This document shows positions 1-7,669 of a stretch of DNA of 11,583 bases, piece by piece; the stretch's first letter is position 1; each line of letters opens with the position of its first letter. Source of the DNA: an uncultured Oscillospiraceae bacterium (GTDB lineage Bacteria; Bacillota; Clostridia; Oscillospirales; Oscillospiraceae); NCBI GenBank assembly GCA_934621665.1, contig CAKTUT010000040.1:1-11583 (forward strand), in the 5' to 3' direction. The notes beneath the pieces are model-generated. The model was not told where the DNA came from, ran no database searches, and was given only the letters and a program-made list of their open reading frames with translations. A program made the translations under genes and the position numbers.

Positions 1-2514
1 GACGCGCTGCGCCTCGCCGCCGGAGAGCGTAGTAGAGCTCTGGCCGAGCTTAATATAGCCAAGGCCAACGTCCACCAGCGTCTGCACCTTTTGACGGATT
101 TTCGGCAGATTTTCAAAGAAGCCAAGTGCTTCCTCCGCCGTCATGTCCAGAACGTCGGCAATGTTTTTACCCTTATACAGCACCTCCAGCGTCTCGCGGT
201 TATAGCGCTTGCCGTGACACACCTCACACGGCACATAGACGTCGGCCAGAAAGTGCATTTCAATTTTGACAAGGCCATCGCCGCCGCACGCCTCGCAGCG
301 GCCGCCCTTTACGTTAAACGAGAAGCGTCCCGGACCGTAGCCGCGCGTGCGCGCGTCCGCCGTGGCGGCGAACAGGTCGCGGATATCGTTAAAAAGTCCG
401 GTATACGTGGCCGGATTGGAGCGCGGCGTGCGCCCGATGGGGCTCTGGTCGATACCAACCACCTTGTCCAGATGCTCCAGCCCCTCAATTGCATCGCACT
501 TGCCGGGGCGCGTGCGTGCGCGGTTGAGACTGGCCGCCAGCTTTTTATACAGAATTTCGTTGACAAGGCTCGATTTGCCCGAGCCTGACACGCCTGTCAC
601 GCACGTAAACGTCCCAAGTGGAATGGACACGTCCACATGGCGCAGGTTATTTTCTGCCGCGCCGCGCACGGTGAGGAATTTGCCGTTTCCAGGGCGGCGC
701 TCTGCCGGGACTTCGATCTTTTTGACGCCGGACAGATACTGACCGGTAATCGAGCGCGGACAATTTAAAATGTCCTGCAATGTGCCCGCGGCGACAACCT
801 CGCCGCCGTGGACGCCCGCGCCCGGGCCGATATCCACAATATAATCGGCCGCGCGGATGGTGTCCTCGTCGTGCTCCACCACCAGAACCGTATTTCCAAG
901 GTCGCGCAGCTGCTGAAGCGTGGCAAGAAGCTTGTCGTTGTCGCGCTGGTGCAGGCCAATCGACGGTTCGTCGAGAATATAGAGCACGCCCATCAGGCTT
1001 GAGCCGATCTGCGTGGCCAGCCGGATGCGCTGGCTTTCACCGCCCGACAGTGTGGCCGCCGCGCGCGAAAGCGTCAGATAGCGCAGGCCGACGGCCTGCA
1101 AAAAGCCAAGGCGCGAACGAATCTCGCGCAGAATCTGTTCGGCAACGACGGCCATGCTGCCGTCAAGGCGGAGATTGTTCATAAATTCCAGCTCGTCGGA
1201 AATGGGCAGGTCGCAGAAGTCCATGATGTTCATGCCGCCTACCGTCACGGCCAGCGTGATCTCGTTCAGGCGCTTTCCGCGGCACTTGGGACACGGGCGC
1301 TCGGCCATGCAGTCCTCCAGCTCCTTGTGCATGGCCTCGGACTGTGTCTCGGCATAGCGGCGGGAGATGTTGTTGAGCACACCCTCAAACGGCCGTTCCA
1401 ATACGCCGCGCCCGTTGGCGCGCTCATAGTAGATCGTCAGCTTTTCTGTGCCGGTGCCGTAGAGAATTGCGTCCATGGCCTCCTTGGAAAGCTCACAGAC
1501 GGGCTGGGAGAGCGAAAATTTATATTTTTTCGCCAGCGCCTCAAAATACATCCGCGAGATGGAGTCGTCCTTGACATTATTGAAGCCGGAGGCCTGAATT
1601 GCGCCCTGCAAAATGGACTTGGAGTCATCCGGGATGATGAGTGCCGGATCAGCCACCAGCTGTGTGCCAAGACCGGTGCACACCGGGCACGCGCCATAGG
1701 GATTGTTAAATGAGAACATACGCGGCGAAAGCTCTGGCATGGAGATGCCGCAGTCCTCACAGGCGTAGTTCTGGGAAAACGTGGTGTCACGGTCGCCGTC
1801 CAGCTCATTGAGCACGATCAGGCCGCCGGACAGGCTGGCCGCCGTCTCCACCGAGTCGGTCAGGCGGCGGGCAAGGTCGGCTTTCATCATCAGGCGGTCA
1901 ACAATGACCTCCACATTGTGCTTTTTGTTCTTGTCCAGCTTGATCTCTTCCGTCAGATCATAGATGCTGCCGTCCACGCGGACACGGGCATAGCCGCTTT
2001 TGCGCGCATCCTCAAAAACCTTCTGGTGCTCGCCCTTTTTTCCGCGCACCACCGGCGCGAGCAGCTGGAATTTTGTCCGCTCGGGCAGCTGCATGATCTG
2101 ATCGACGATCTGGTCAACGGACTGCCGCCGGATTTCCCTGCCGCACTTTGGGCAGTGCGGCACGCCGCACCGCGCCCACAAAAGGCGCAGATAGTCATAG
2201 ATTTCCGTCACCGTACCGACGGTAGAGCGAGGGTTCTTGCTGGTGGTTTTCTGGTCGATGGAGATGGCGGGGGACAGACCGTCGATGTAGTCCACGTCCG
2301 GCTTGTCCATCTGGCCCAGGAACATCCGGGCATAGCTGGAAAGCGACTCAACATAGCGCCGCTGCCCCTCGGCATAAATCGTATCAAACGCGAGACTGGA
2401 CTTACCCGAGCCGGAAAGGCCGGTCAGCACCACCAGCTTGTCGCGCGGGATGTCGATGGAAATATTTTTCAGGTTGTTTGCGCGCGCGCCGCGCACGCGG
2501 ATCATGTCCTGCAT
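1..2514 (-). CDS. uvrA: UvrA, excinuclease ABC subunit A (3' end beyond window)
   Basis: ATPase subunit of the UvrABC nucleotide excision repair complex. It dimerises, scans DNA for bulky lesions and loads UvrB. The frame is open for 838 codons from the ATG at 2514 to the window edge; the family is usually about 940-950 residues, so roughly 100 C-terminal residues are missing. Visible in order: first Walker A (GLSGSGKSS, 32-40); first zinc module (C252/C255 and C276/C279); first ABC signature LSGGESQR (489-496) followed by a Walker B (LYILDEPS); second Walker [10 protein letters not shown] (641-649); second zinc module (C740/C743 and C763/C766, the same numbering as E. coli UvrA); second signature LSGGEAQR (830-837) at the edge. 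The start is supported by GGAG six bases upstream and by the family-typical opening [10 protein letters not shown]. All key residues are intact. It is transcribed divergently from cls. Identification is certain; only the C-terminus is unseen. Confidence 0.98.
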   Translation of the reverse strand, partial: MQDMIRVRGARANNLKNISIDIPRDKLVVLTGLSGSGKSSLAFDTIYAEGQRRYVESLSSYARMFLGQMDKPDVDYIDGLSPAISIDQKTTSKNPRSTVGTVTEIYDYLRLLWARCGVPHCPKCGREIRRQSVDQIVDQIMQLPERTKFQLLAPVVRGKKGEHQKVFEDARKSGYARVRVDGSIYDLTEEIKLDKNKKHNVEVIVDRLMMKADLARRLTDSVETAASLSGGLIVLNELDGDRDTTFSQNYACEDCGISMPELSPRMFSFNNPYGACPVCTGLGTQLVADPALIIPDDSKSILQGAIQASGFNNVKDDSISRMYFEALAKKYKFSLSQPVCELSKEAMDAILYGTGTEKLTIYYERANGRGVLERPFEGVLNNISRRYAETQSEAMHKELEDCMAERPCPKCRGKRLNEITLAVTVGGMNIMDFCDLPISDELEFMNNLRLDGSMAVVAEQILREIRSRLGFLQAVGLRYLTLSRAAATLSGGESQRIRLATQIGSSLMGVLYILDEPSIGLHQRDNDKLLATLQQLRDLGNTVLVVEHDEDTIRAADYIVDIGPGAGVHGGEVVAAGTLQDILNCPRSITGQYLSGVKKIEVPAERRPGNGKFLTVRGAAENNLRHVDVSIPLGTFTCVTGVSGSGKSSLVNEILYKKLAASLNRARTRPGKCDAIEGLEHLDKVVGIDQSPIGRTPRSNPATYTGLFNDIRDLFAATADARTRGYGPGRFSFNVKGGRCEACGGDGLVKIEMHFLADVYVPCEVCHGKRYNRETLEVLYKGKNIADVLDMTAEEALGFFENLPKIRQKVQTLVDVGLGYIKLGQSSTTLSGGEAQRV

Positions 2515-2563
2515 GGTAAGCTCCTAAGATTCAGATTCCTCCGCTGTGCGGAAGCCACCTTGT

Positions 2564-2592
2564 ATTATACCAGATTGCTCAGCATCCTACAA
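2564..2592 (-). promoter_or_regulatory. Probable sigma-A promoter of uvrA
   Basis: Read on the minus strand, a perfect TATAAT (2569-2564) is preceded by TG one base upstream (extended -10). TTGTAG (2592-2587) stands 17 bases away as a weak -35. Transcription would begin near 2557, leaving a leader of about 43 bases before the uvrA ATG. The assignment rests on consensus match and position only. Confidence 0.65.
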
Positions 2593-2601
2593 GCTCTTTT
2601 T

Positions 2602-2615
2602 CAAACAAAAGTTTC
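2602..2615. promoter_or_regulatory. Degenerate LexA/SOS-box-like palindrome
   Basis: The 14-mer CAAACAAAAGTTTC contains AAAC-N4-GTTT, a symmetric match to the Gram-positive LexA box core GAAC-N4-GTTC with one base changed in each half. It lies between the -35 box of uvrA and that of cls. uvrA is a LexA target in Bacillus subtilis, so the position makes sense. However, both core changes hit important bases, and AT-rich palindromes arise easily, so binding is uncertain. Confidence 0.25.
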
Positions 2616-2627
2616 CCAAATGTGATC

Positions 2628-2655
2628 TTGTAAGTTCTGCAAAAGCTGATATAAT
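2628..2655 (+). promoter_or_regulatory. Probable sigma-A promoter of cls
   Basis: TTGTAA (2628-2633), a 16-base spacer and a perfect TATAAT (2650-2655). The predicted transcription start near 2662 helps choose the start codon of cls, because the GTG at 2667 would lie only a few bases into the message. Confidence 0.7.
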
Positions 2656-2705
2656 ATGTATATAGTGTGAAAGAACTGAAACCTGTTTCGGGAATGGAGG
2701 CTTTT

Positions 2706-4250
2706 GTGCACAATCTGGCAAAGGTAAAGCTGATTTTTAACCGCGTCGTCAGCGTTTCGCTCGGTATTTTATTGCAGCTGCTGGTCATTCTGTCCGGCGT
2801 GTTCTGGCTGAAAGAGTATGTAGACTGGATCAACGGCTTCTTCTCGGTGCTCTCGTGGGTGACGGTCATTATCATCATGTCCTCGCGGACAAATCCATCG
2901 TATAAAATTGCGTGGATTGTGCTGATTCTGGCGTTCCCTGTGGCAGGTATTACCATCTATCTGCTTCTGGGCGGCAACAAGGCCTCCAGCCGTGAAAACC
3001 GCAAAATGCAGCAGATCACCGCCGGGACGGCCATGTGTCTGCCGCAGGATGCGCACGTCATGCAAGCGCTTGCCGAAAGCGGAAGCGCCGCGCACAACCA
3101 CGCGCGCTATCTTCTGCACGCAGCGCACTATCCGGTGTATGACGACTCGTCGGCAGAATATTACCCCACCGGCGAGGAGGCATATGAAAAGATGCTGGAG
3201 GCGCTGGAAACAGCGGAGCACTACATCTTTTTGGAGTATTTCATCATCGACAAGGGCAAGATGTGGGACTCCATTCTTGCCATTTTGCAGCGCAAGGCCG
3301 CCGAGGGGCTGGATGTGCGCGTGCTGTATGACGACTTCGGCTGCATCGCGCGCCTGCCCGGCAACTACTGCAAGCAGCTGCGTCAGATGGGCATTCAGGC
3401 GCATGTCTTTGCGCCGTATGTCCCGGTGATTTCGGGGCGGCTCAACAACCGCGACCACCGCAAGCTGATGATCATCGACGGCGAAATTGCCTTTACCGGC
3501 GGCGTGAATCTGGCGGACGAATATATCAACGTCCCCGGCAGCAAGAACCTGAACCACTGGAAAGACTGCGGCATCCGCGTGGCGGGCGGGGCGGCGTGGT
3601 CCATGACGGTGATGTTTTTGACGATGTGGGACTACGTTGACCGGCTGGAGGAGGATATTGACGCGTTCCGGCCGCTTCCCGCAGACGCGCCGGTGGATGC
3701 GCAGGGCTGGATTCAGCCGTTCTGCGACAGTCCGCTGGACTATGAGGACGTGGGCGCGACGGTACTCCAGATGCTGATTAACGGTGCAACAGAAAAGCTG
3801 TGGATCATGACGCCGTATCTGATTCTGGACGACAAGATGACCACGGCGCTGTGTGTGGCGGCCAAGACTGGCGTGGACGTGCGCATCATCACGCCCGGCA
3901 CGCCCGATAAGTGGTATGTCCACGCGGTTACACGCGCCAATTATGAGGTACTCACCGAGGCGGGCGTGCGGATTTTTGAGTATCATCCCGGCTTTATCCA
4001 CTCCAAGGTCTGTTTGTCGGACGACCGCTACGCCGTGGTGGGCACGGTCAATCTGGACTTCCGCAGCCTGTATCTGCACTTTGAGGACGCGGTGTACCTG
4101 GCCGACTGCGACGCGGTGGCGCAGGTGTCGCACGATTTTTCCGAGACGTTCCCCGTCTGCCGCGAGATCACCTATGCCCGCTGCAAGCACATCTATCTGC
4201 ACCAGCGCATTGGGCGGATGCTGCTTCGCGTGTTCTCCCCGCTGCTCTAG
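2706..4250 (+). CDS. cls: Cardiolipin synthase (phospholipase D family)
   Basis: Membrane enzyme that condenses two phosphatidylglycerol molecules into cardiolipin and glycerol. From the GTG at 2706 it has 514 residues, close to the usual 480-510. The N-terminus has hydrophobic segments at about 14-34, 45-60 and 69-89 (PLDc_N-type anchor). Two complete HKD catalytic motifs follow: H251/K253/D258 (HRKLMIIDGEIAFTGG) and H432/K434/D439 (HSKVCLSDDRYAVVG). The frame is also open from a GTG at 2667 and an ATG at 2694. I prefer 2706 because GGAGG (2696-2700) stands 5 bases before it, while 2667 sits almost at the predicted transcription start with no binding site. It is monocistronic: its own promoter lies upstream and a terminator follows the stop. 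Both active sites look functional, so the call is firm; only the start is open to argument. Confidence 0.95.
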   Translation: MHNLAKVKLIFNRVVSVSLGILLQLLVILSGVFWLKEYVDWINGFFSVLSWVTVIIIMSSRTNPSYKIAWIVLILAFPVAGITIYLLLGGNKASSRENRKMQQITAGTAMCLPQDAHVMQALAESGSAAHNHARYLLHAAHYPVYDDSSAEYYPTGEEAYEKMLEALETAEHYIFLEYFIIDKGKMWDSILAILQRKAAEGLDVRVLYDDFGCIARLPGNYCKQLRQMGIQAHVFAPYVPVISGRLNNRDHRKLMIIDGEIAFTGGVNLADEYINVPGSKNLNHWKDCGIRVAGGAAWSMTVMFLTMWDYVDRLEEDIDAFRPLPADAPVDAQGWIQPFCDSPLDYEDVGATVLQMLINGATEKLWIMTPYLILDDKMTTALCVAAKTGVDVRIITPGTPDKWYVHAVTRANYEVLTEAGVRIFEYHPGFIHSKVCLSDDRYAVVGTVNLDFRSLYLHFEDAVYLADCDAVAQVSHDFSETFPVCREITYARCKHIYLHQRIGRMLLRVFSPLL

Positions 4251-4288
4251 GGTGTATCTGAAATGCGCGCTATTTTGCTTTTGAATAC

Positions 4289-4320
4289 AAAAAATCCGTT
4301 CCCGCTGGAACGGATTTTTT
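4289..4320. terminator. Bidirectional rho-independent terminator
   Basis: A perfect palindrome: A6, a stem whose core is ATCCGTTCC/GGAACGGAT, a CGCT loop and T6. It therefore works as hairpin plus U-tract on both strands. It lies 38 bases after the cls stop and 4 bases after the nucleoside kinase stop on the other strand, so one element should end both convergent transcripts. Confidence 0.93.
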
Positions 4321-4323
4321 GTT

Positions 4324-5250
4324 TCAGTATTGGAAGCAGCTTCCGCCGACAAACTCGCGCAGCAGCGAGTCGCGCGGGACATACGGCGTTTGCAGCGGCG
4401 GCAGCTCGCGCACCACGCGCATCAGCACCTCAAGGCCATGCGCCTCGATAAACGCATCGTCCAGTCCCTCGGAAAACTGTGGAATCTCGCGCAGATACTT
4501 TGCCAGAATGCACAGCTCATAGTCGTGGAATGTGTCAATGTGAATCGACGCGTTCGGCTTATTGGGGGCAATATACTGCATCTCGCCGCGGTCTACGCTC
4601 TGCGAGCGCTCAATCGTCTCGCGCAGCGAGTGGCCGCGGCCGCGGTAGTCGCGGATCATCCGGCGCGCCACGCGGATCTGCTCAGGGCGGACGATTTTAT
4701 CGTCATTCGTAATCACGCGCGTGCGCGGGGCTACGTAGATGCCCGTGGCGCGGTCGCGGATGCGGTCAAAGATGATGGGGTTGAGCATATGGATGCCCTC
4801 GACAATAATCACTGCGCCGTGCCCCACCTGCATGGTATTGTAGCCGCCGGTATCGCCCAAAACGAAATCATACCATGGCACCTGACACGGCTGCGCGTTT
4901 GACAGCGTGTCAATGCATTCCTCCAGCAGCGGCCAGTTGACGCACAACGGCGACTCCCAGTCGGACGCCTCAGGTGGGCGCTTTGTAAGCGGCAGGAAAA
5001 AGTTATCCATGCTGAGCAGGCAGACCTCCGCGCCGAGGTTTTCCAGATATGCCTTGAGCCGCATGGCCGTGGTTGTTTTGCCAGAGCCGGACGGGCCGGT
5101 CAGCGCGACAAACGGCTTTTCCGGCGCGGCGCTCAGAATTGCGGCCGCGGCGGCGCTGATTTTATCGTGGAACACCTCTTCGCAGCGCAGGACAAACTGC
5201 GTCTCGTTGCGCATGGCGCTCGTAATATTTTCAAGGTCAATAACACGCAT
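4324..5250 (-). CDS. Uridine-kinase-like nucleoside kinase (PRK/Udk P-loop family)
   Basis: Probable ATP-dependent kinase of a nucleoside or related small molecule, 308 residues, cytosolic. Seen: Walker A GPSGSGKTT (52-60), substrate-side Asp in SMDNFF (82), Walker B-like VIIVEGIH (147-154), and an Arg-rich lid RRMIRDYRGRGHS (196-208). The C-terminal PRDSLLREFVGGSCF matches the ending I know from clostridial and Thermotoga-type Udk-like kinases. Those relatives are commonly about 550 residues with an N-terminal TGS/threonyl-tRNA-synthetase-like part. Here only about 50 residues precede the P-loop, so that part is absent. The ATG at 5250 has AGGAAG seven bases upstream. This is the last gene of a minus-strand operon, 85 bases after the MATE gene, and the 4289-4320 terminator follows it directly. 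The P-loop kinase fold is certain; the true substrate is not, since pantothenate kinase and phosphoribulokinase belong to the same superfamily. Confidence 0.88.
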   Translation of the reverse strand: MRVIDLENITSAMRNETQFVLRCEEVFHDKISAAAAAILSAAPEKPFVALTGPSGSGKTTTAMRLKAYLENLGAEVCLLSMDNFFLPLTKRPPEASDWESPLCVNWPLLEECIDTLSNAQPCQVPWYDFVLGDTGGYNTMQVGHGAVIIVEGIHMLNPIIFDRIRDRATGIYVAPRTRVITNDDKIVRPEQIRVARRMIRDYRGRGHSLRETIERSQSVDRGEMQYIAPNKPNASIHIDTFHDYELCILAKYLREIPQFSEGLDDAFIEAHGLEVLMRVVRELPPLQTPYVPRDSLLREFVGGSCFQY

Positions 5251-5288
5251 AAAAAAGCTTCCTTTCTGAATGAATATATGCGTTTAGA

Positions 5289-5323
5289 CGGCCGAAGCCG
5301 CGTTGCGTTCCGCCGTGCGGCGG
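5289..5323 (-). other. Two GC-rich hairpins between MATE and kinase genes
   Basis: In the minus-strand transcript, a CCGCC/GGCGG stem (5323-5310) is followed by CGGC-UUCG-GCCG (5300-5289), a classic stable UUCG tetraloop. Neither is followed by a U-run, so they are not standard terminators. They could stabilise the upstream message, serve as a processing boundary, or reduce read-through into the kinase gene. The sequence shows the structures; the role is inferred. Confidence 0.4.
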
Positions 5324-5335
5324 TTCGGATTTGCA

Positions 5336-6715
5336 TCAGGTCGCCGACGGCATTTTCTCGCGCAGCTTGCGCAGCGTGGGGAAGTAGCAGATCACATGCA
5401 CCGCCGTTGTGACAATCCAGCTGACCGGATAGGAGATATACAGGCAGTCGAGCGTGGGAATGGCGCGGTAGATCGTCTGAATCCAGATGACGCGAAGCAG
5501 ACACGCGCCCACAGCGCTGACGAACATGGGAAGCCACGTCCGGCCAAGACCGCGCACCATGCCGCAGCAAACCTCCATAATCCCGCACAGGAAATACGGC
5601 ACGTTGACCCAGAGCAGGCGCACCATGCCATAGGCAATGACGTCCTGATAATAGGGGTCAGACTCGCTGATATAGACGCTTAAAAGCTGCGGGCCAAAGA
5701 CATACGGCAGCGCGCTCAGCGGAATGCCGATGAGCAGCACCGTCCAGATGCTGTTGCGGTAGATGCTTTTGATGCGGCTGAGCTTGCCCGCGCCAAGATT
5801 CTGGCTGGTAAAGGTGATGGATGCGTGCGACACGGCGTTCATGCCGGTATAGGTGAAGTTACAGATGTTTGCCGCGGCGGAGTTTGCGGCAATGACGCTT
5901 GAGCCGAACGAGTTGACGGCGCTCTGGATCATAACATTGGAGATATTGAAAATGACGCTTTGCAGACCGACCGGCAGGCCGATCTGAATCATATTGAGCG
6001 CCTCGCGCCAGTCCATGCGGATTTTCTTCAGTACCAGATGGCACGCGCCGTCATAGCGGCACAGATGCCACGTGACAAGAGCAAGCGAGATATACTGCGA
6101 GATCACCGTGGCGATGGCCACGCCCGCCACGTCCAGCTTGAATACGATGACCAGCAGCAGGTTCAAAATGACGTTGACCATACCGGAGATAACCAGATAC
6201 CAAAGCGGACGCTTTGTGTCGCCGACGGCACGCAAAATGGCCGCGCCGAAGTTATAGATCAGGTTTGCGGGCATTCCCAAGAAGTAAATCCGCAGATAAA
6301 GCGCCGCCAGCGGCAAAATGTCATCCGGCGTGTCCATCGCGCGCAGAAGCGGCTCACTGAGTGCAAGACCGATGATCATCAGCACCACGCTCATCAGTGC
6401 GCTGAGCGCATAGGACGTGTGGACGGCCTTTTCCACCGACTCATTCTGCTTGCAGCCGAGATAGCGCGCAATCAGAATATTTGCGCCGACGGAGATACCC
6501 ATAAATGCGCCGACCAGAAGGTTGATAAGCGAGCCTGTAGAGCCCACCGCCGCAAGCGACGAGCTGCCGGCGAATTTACCGACGACGATGACGTCGGCGG
6601 CGTTGAACAGCAGCTGCAAAATGCCCGTTGCGGCAAGCGGGATCGAAAACATGAGAATTTTGGAAAACAACGGCCCGTTGAGCATATCCAGCTGGCCGTT
6701 TTTTGACTGGTTCAT
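5336..6715 (-). CDS. MATE family multidrug/cation efflux transporter
   Basis: Integral membrane protein of 459 residues, the normal size for MATE transporters, which export organic cations, drugs or metabolites using a Na+ or H+ gradient. The sequence is hydrophobic throughout, with about 12 predicted helices in two homologous halves. The N-terminal half opens with the family-typical LFSKILMFSIPLAATGILQ, then NAADVIVVGKF and a GAFMGISVGANILIAR stretch. The second half repeats this pattern (IQIGLPVGLQSVIFNISNV). The ATG at 6715 overlaps the TGA of the preceding pseudouridine synthase gene by one base (TGATG). AGGAGA lies 12 bases upstream (6733-6728), rather far, so translational coupling probably helps. 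The gene sits in the middle of a three-gene minus-strand operon. The substrate cannot be predicted, and nothing in the neighbours points to a specific drug. The family call is very sure. Confidence 0.95.
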   Translation of the reverse strand: MNQSKNGQLDMLNGPLFSKILMFSIPLAATGILQLLFNAADVIVVGKFAGSSSLAAVGSTGSLINLLVGAFMGISVGANILIARYLGCKQNESVEKAVHTSYALSALMSVVLMIIGLALSEPLLRAMDTPDDILPLAALYLRIYFLGMPANLIYNFGAAILRAVGDTKRPLWYLVISGMVNVILNLLLVIVFKLDVAGVAIATVISQYISLALVTWHLCRYDGACHLVLKKIRMDWREALNMIQIGLPVGLQSVIFNISNVMIQSAVNSFGSSVIAANSAAANICNFTYTGMNAVSHASITFTSQNLGAGKLSRIKSIYRNSIWTVLLIGIPLSALPYVFGPQLLSVYISESDPYYQDVIAYGMVRLLWVNVPYFLCGIMEVCCGMVRGLGRTWLPMFVSAVGACLLRVIWIQTIYRAIPTLDCLYISYPVSWIVTTAVHVICYFPTLRKLREKMPSAT

Positions 6716-7380
6716 CAGTTGCTTTTCTCTCCTTTTGTCCAGTTGATTTCAGAAAATGCGTCCCACGGCGCGGTCTTTGGCGGCAGCGCGGAAAACGAAA
6801 CCCACTCGCCGGTCTGCGGGTGGTAAAAGCCGATTTTGCACGACCAGAGCGCAAGCGATTCCGCCCCAGCGCCGCCATATTTTCGGTCGCCCAGCAGCGG
6901 ATGGCCGCAGAGGGCAAACTGCGCGCGGATTTGATGCGTGCGGCCGGTGTGCAGGCGCACGCGGACAAGACTCATGCCCTCCCGCACGCCAAGCACGCGG
7001 TAGTCGAGCACCGCGTCTTTCCCTGCCGGATCGTCCGGCTGCGCCGCATAGGCCATGCGCCGCACGCGGTCATAGCCGAGCCGCATTGTCAGCGTCCCCT
7101 CGGACGCATCCGGCTGCCCGCAGATCACGGCAAGATATTCCTTTTGAAATTTTCTCTCCCGAATCTGCTGCGACAAGATGGAGCTGGCCATGCGCGAGCG
7201 CGCGAATACCATCACGCCGCCCGCCGCCGCGTCCAGTCGGTGCACCGTGCGCACGCACGCGTGCGCATCGCCAAGCGCCTGACGCAAAAGCGCAGGCATC
7301 CCGCCCGGCTCGTCAACCGACACCACGCCTGCGGGCTTGAGACAGACCAGAATCCGGTTGTCCTGACAGAGAATGGTCAT
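6715..7380 (-). CDS. RluA-family RNA pseudouridine synthase
   Basis: Converts selected uridines in rRNA or tRNA to pseudouridine. It has 221 residues with no N-terminal S4 domain, so it is a compact RluA-like protein (E. coli RluA is about 219). Seen: KPAG (15-18), the catalytic loop VHRLDAAAGG with the nucleophile D50, the GRTHQIRAQF stretch (146-155), and GHPLLGDRKYG (159-169), all standard for the family. Many members have TSG after HRLDxx, whereas here it is AGG; this is a tolerated variation, as the catalytic Asp is intact. The ATG at 7380 has a strong GGAGG five bases upstream (7390-7386). First gene of the minus-strand operon, with its promoter at 7444-7472 and TGATG coupling to the MATE gene. 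The exact target uridine cannot be inferred. Confidence 0.93.
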   Translation of the reverse strand: MTILCQDNRILVCLKPAGVVSVDEPGGMPALLRQALGDAHACVRTVHRLDAAAGGVMVFARSRMASSILSQQIRERKFQKEYLAVICGQPDASEGTLTMRLGYDRVRRMAYAAQPDDPAGKDAVLDYRVLGVREGMSLVRVRLHTGRTHQIRAQFALCGHPLLGDRKYGGAGAESLALWSCKIGFYHPQTGEWVSFSALPPKTAPWDAFSEINWTKGEKSN

Positions 7381-7443
7381 GCACGCCTCCCAGAATTTGC
7401 TGCGGCCAGCGGCGAAGATCCGCCAAAGGTCAAAGATGTGTAT

Positions 7444-7472
7444 ATTATACTTCTCCTGTCAACCACCCGCAA
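7444..7472 (-). promoter_or_regulatory. Probable sigma-A promoter of the pseudouridine synthase operon
   Basis: On the minus strand a perfect TATAAT (7449-7444) lies 17 bases downstream of TTGCGG (7472-7467), a weak -35. Transcription would begin near 7437, giving a leader of about 56 bases. A TTGACA also occurs, only 7 bases from the -10, too close to act as its -35. Confidence 0.6.
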
Positions 7473-7480
7473 GAGCGTTT

Positions 7481-7497
7481 GTGCGCATTTTGCGCAC
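7481..7497. repeat. Inverted repeat GTGCGCA-TTT-TGCGCAC
   Basis: A perfect 7-base inverted repeat with a 3-base centre, just upstream of the -35 of the minus-strand operon and about 65 bases before the TTAAG repeats of the regulator promoter. There is no U-run on either side, so it is not a terminator. It resembles a dimeric repressor or activator site, but no specific regulator can be named. A further 9-base inverted repeat (GCCAAAGGT at 7422-7430, ACCTTTGGC at 7496-7504) brackets the promoter. Confidence 0.4.
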
Positions 7498-7560
7498 CTT
7501 TGGCAATCTTCATGATTTTTATGCAAAAAAGCATACACCGTCAGGAAATTTGCGGAAACC

Positions 7561-7577
7561 TCTTAAGAATTCTTAAG
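7561..7577 (+). promoter_or_regulatory. TTAAG repeats, candidate response-regulator operator
   Basis: Contains the perfect 16-base palindrome CTTAAGAATTCTTAAG (7562-7577), which can also be read as a TCTTAAG direct repeat spaced 10 bases (7561 and 7571). Direct repeats spaced 10-11 bases are typical OmpR/PhoB-family binding sites. The element ends 27 bases before the extended -10 box of the regulator gene, where no good -35 exists, a position that suits an activator. Autoregulation is inferred. Confidence 0.4.
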
Positions 7578-7601
7578 TTCTGTGGAAAAACGGGCGATCT
7601 A

Positions 7602-7610
7602 TGATACAAT
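7602..7610 (+). promoter_or_regulatory. Extended -10 box of the two-component operon
   Basis: TGATACAAT combines the TG extension with a 5-of-6 match to TATAAT (TACAAT, 7605-7610). No convincing -35 lies 16-18 bases upstream. Transcription would start near 7617, about 53 bases before the regulator ATG. Confidence 0.5.
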
Positions 7611-7638
7611 GTCTACGATAGGCATAATATGTGTACAA

Positions 7639-7663
7639 ATCCGGGTTTATCCGGATAAGGAGG
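7639..7663 (+). promoter_or_regulatory. Ribosome binding site with abutting small hairpin
   Basis: AAGGAGG (7657-7663) stands 6 bases before the ATG at 7670 and fixes that start over an upstream in-frame GTG at 7631. A six-pair hairpin, ATCCGG/CCGGAT with a GTTTAT loop (7639-7656), ends exactly where the ribosome binding site begins. It could affect ribosome access, but this is only a structural observation. Confidence 0.6.
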
Positions 7664-7669
7664 CAGAAC

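Noticed and set aside
1918..2625. A 235-codon open frame on the plus strand opposite uvrA
   Set aside because: It is antisense to the conserved N-terminal part of uvrA, and its translation resembles no protein family I know.
2769..4382. A 537-codon open frame on the minus strand opposite cls
   Set aside because: It lies antisense to a gene with both catalytic motifs intact, has no ribosome binding site and reads as a His/Arg/Val-rich low-complexity translation, typical of a shadow frame in GC-rich DNA. It also runs through the terminator at 4289-4320.
5960..6706. A 248-codon plus-strand frame opposite the MATE gene
   Set aside because: The translation is rich in His, Gln, Arg and Asp, the expected mirror of hydrophobic codons on the other strand; no ribosome binding site.
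6703..7515. A 270-codon plus-strand frame opposite the pseudouridine synthase gene
   Set aside because: Antisense to a clear RluA-family gene and crossing its promoter region; His/Arg/Ala-rich shadow.
7520..7535. TATGC-A6-GCATA hairpin in the divergent region
   Set aside because: Only five pairs, AT-rich and with no U-run; too weak to call a terminator or a riboswitch element.
7631..7669. Upstream in-frame GTG as start of the response regulator
   Set aside because: It adds 13 residues before a receiver domain that normally begins right away, and the AAGGAGG at 7657-7663 clearly serves the ATG at 7670.
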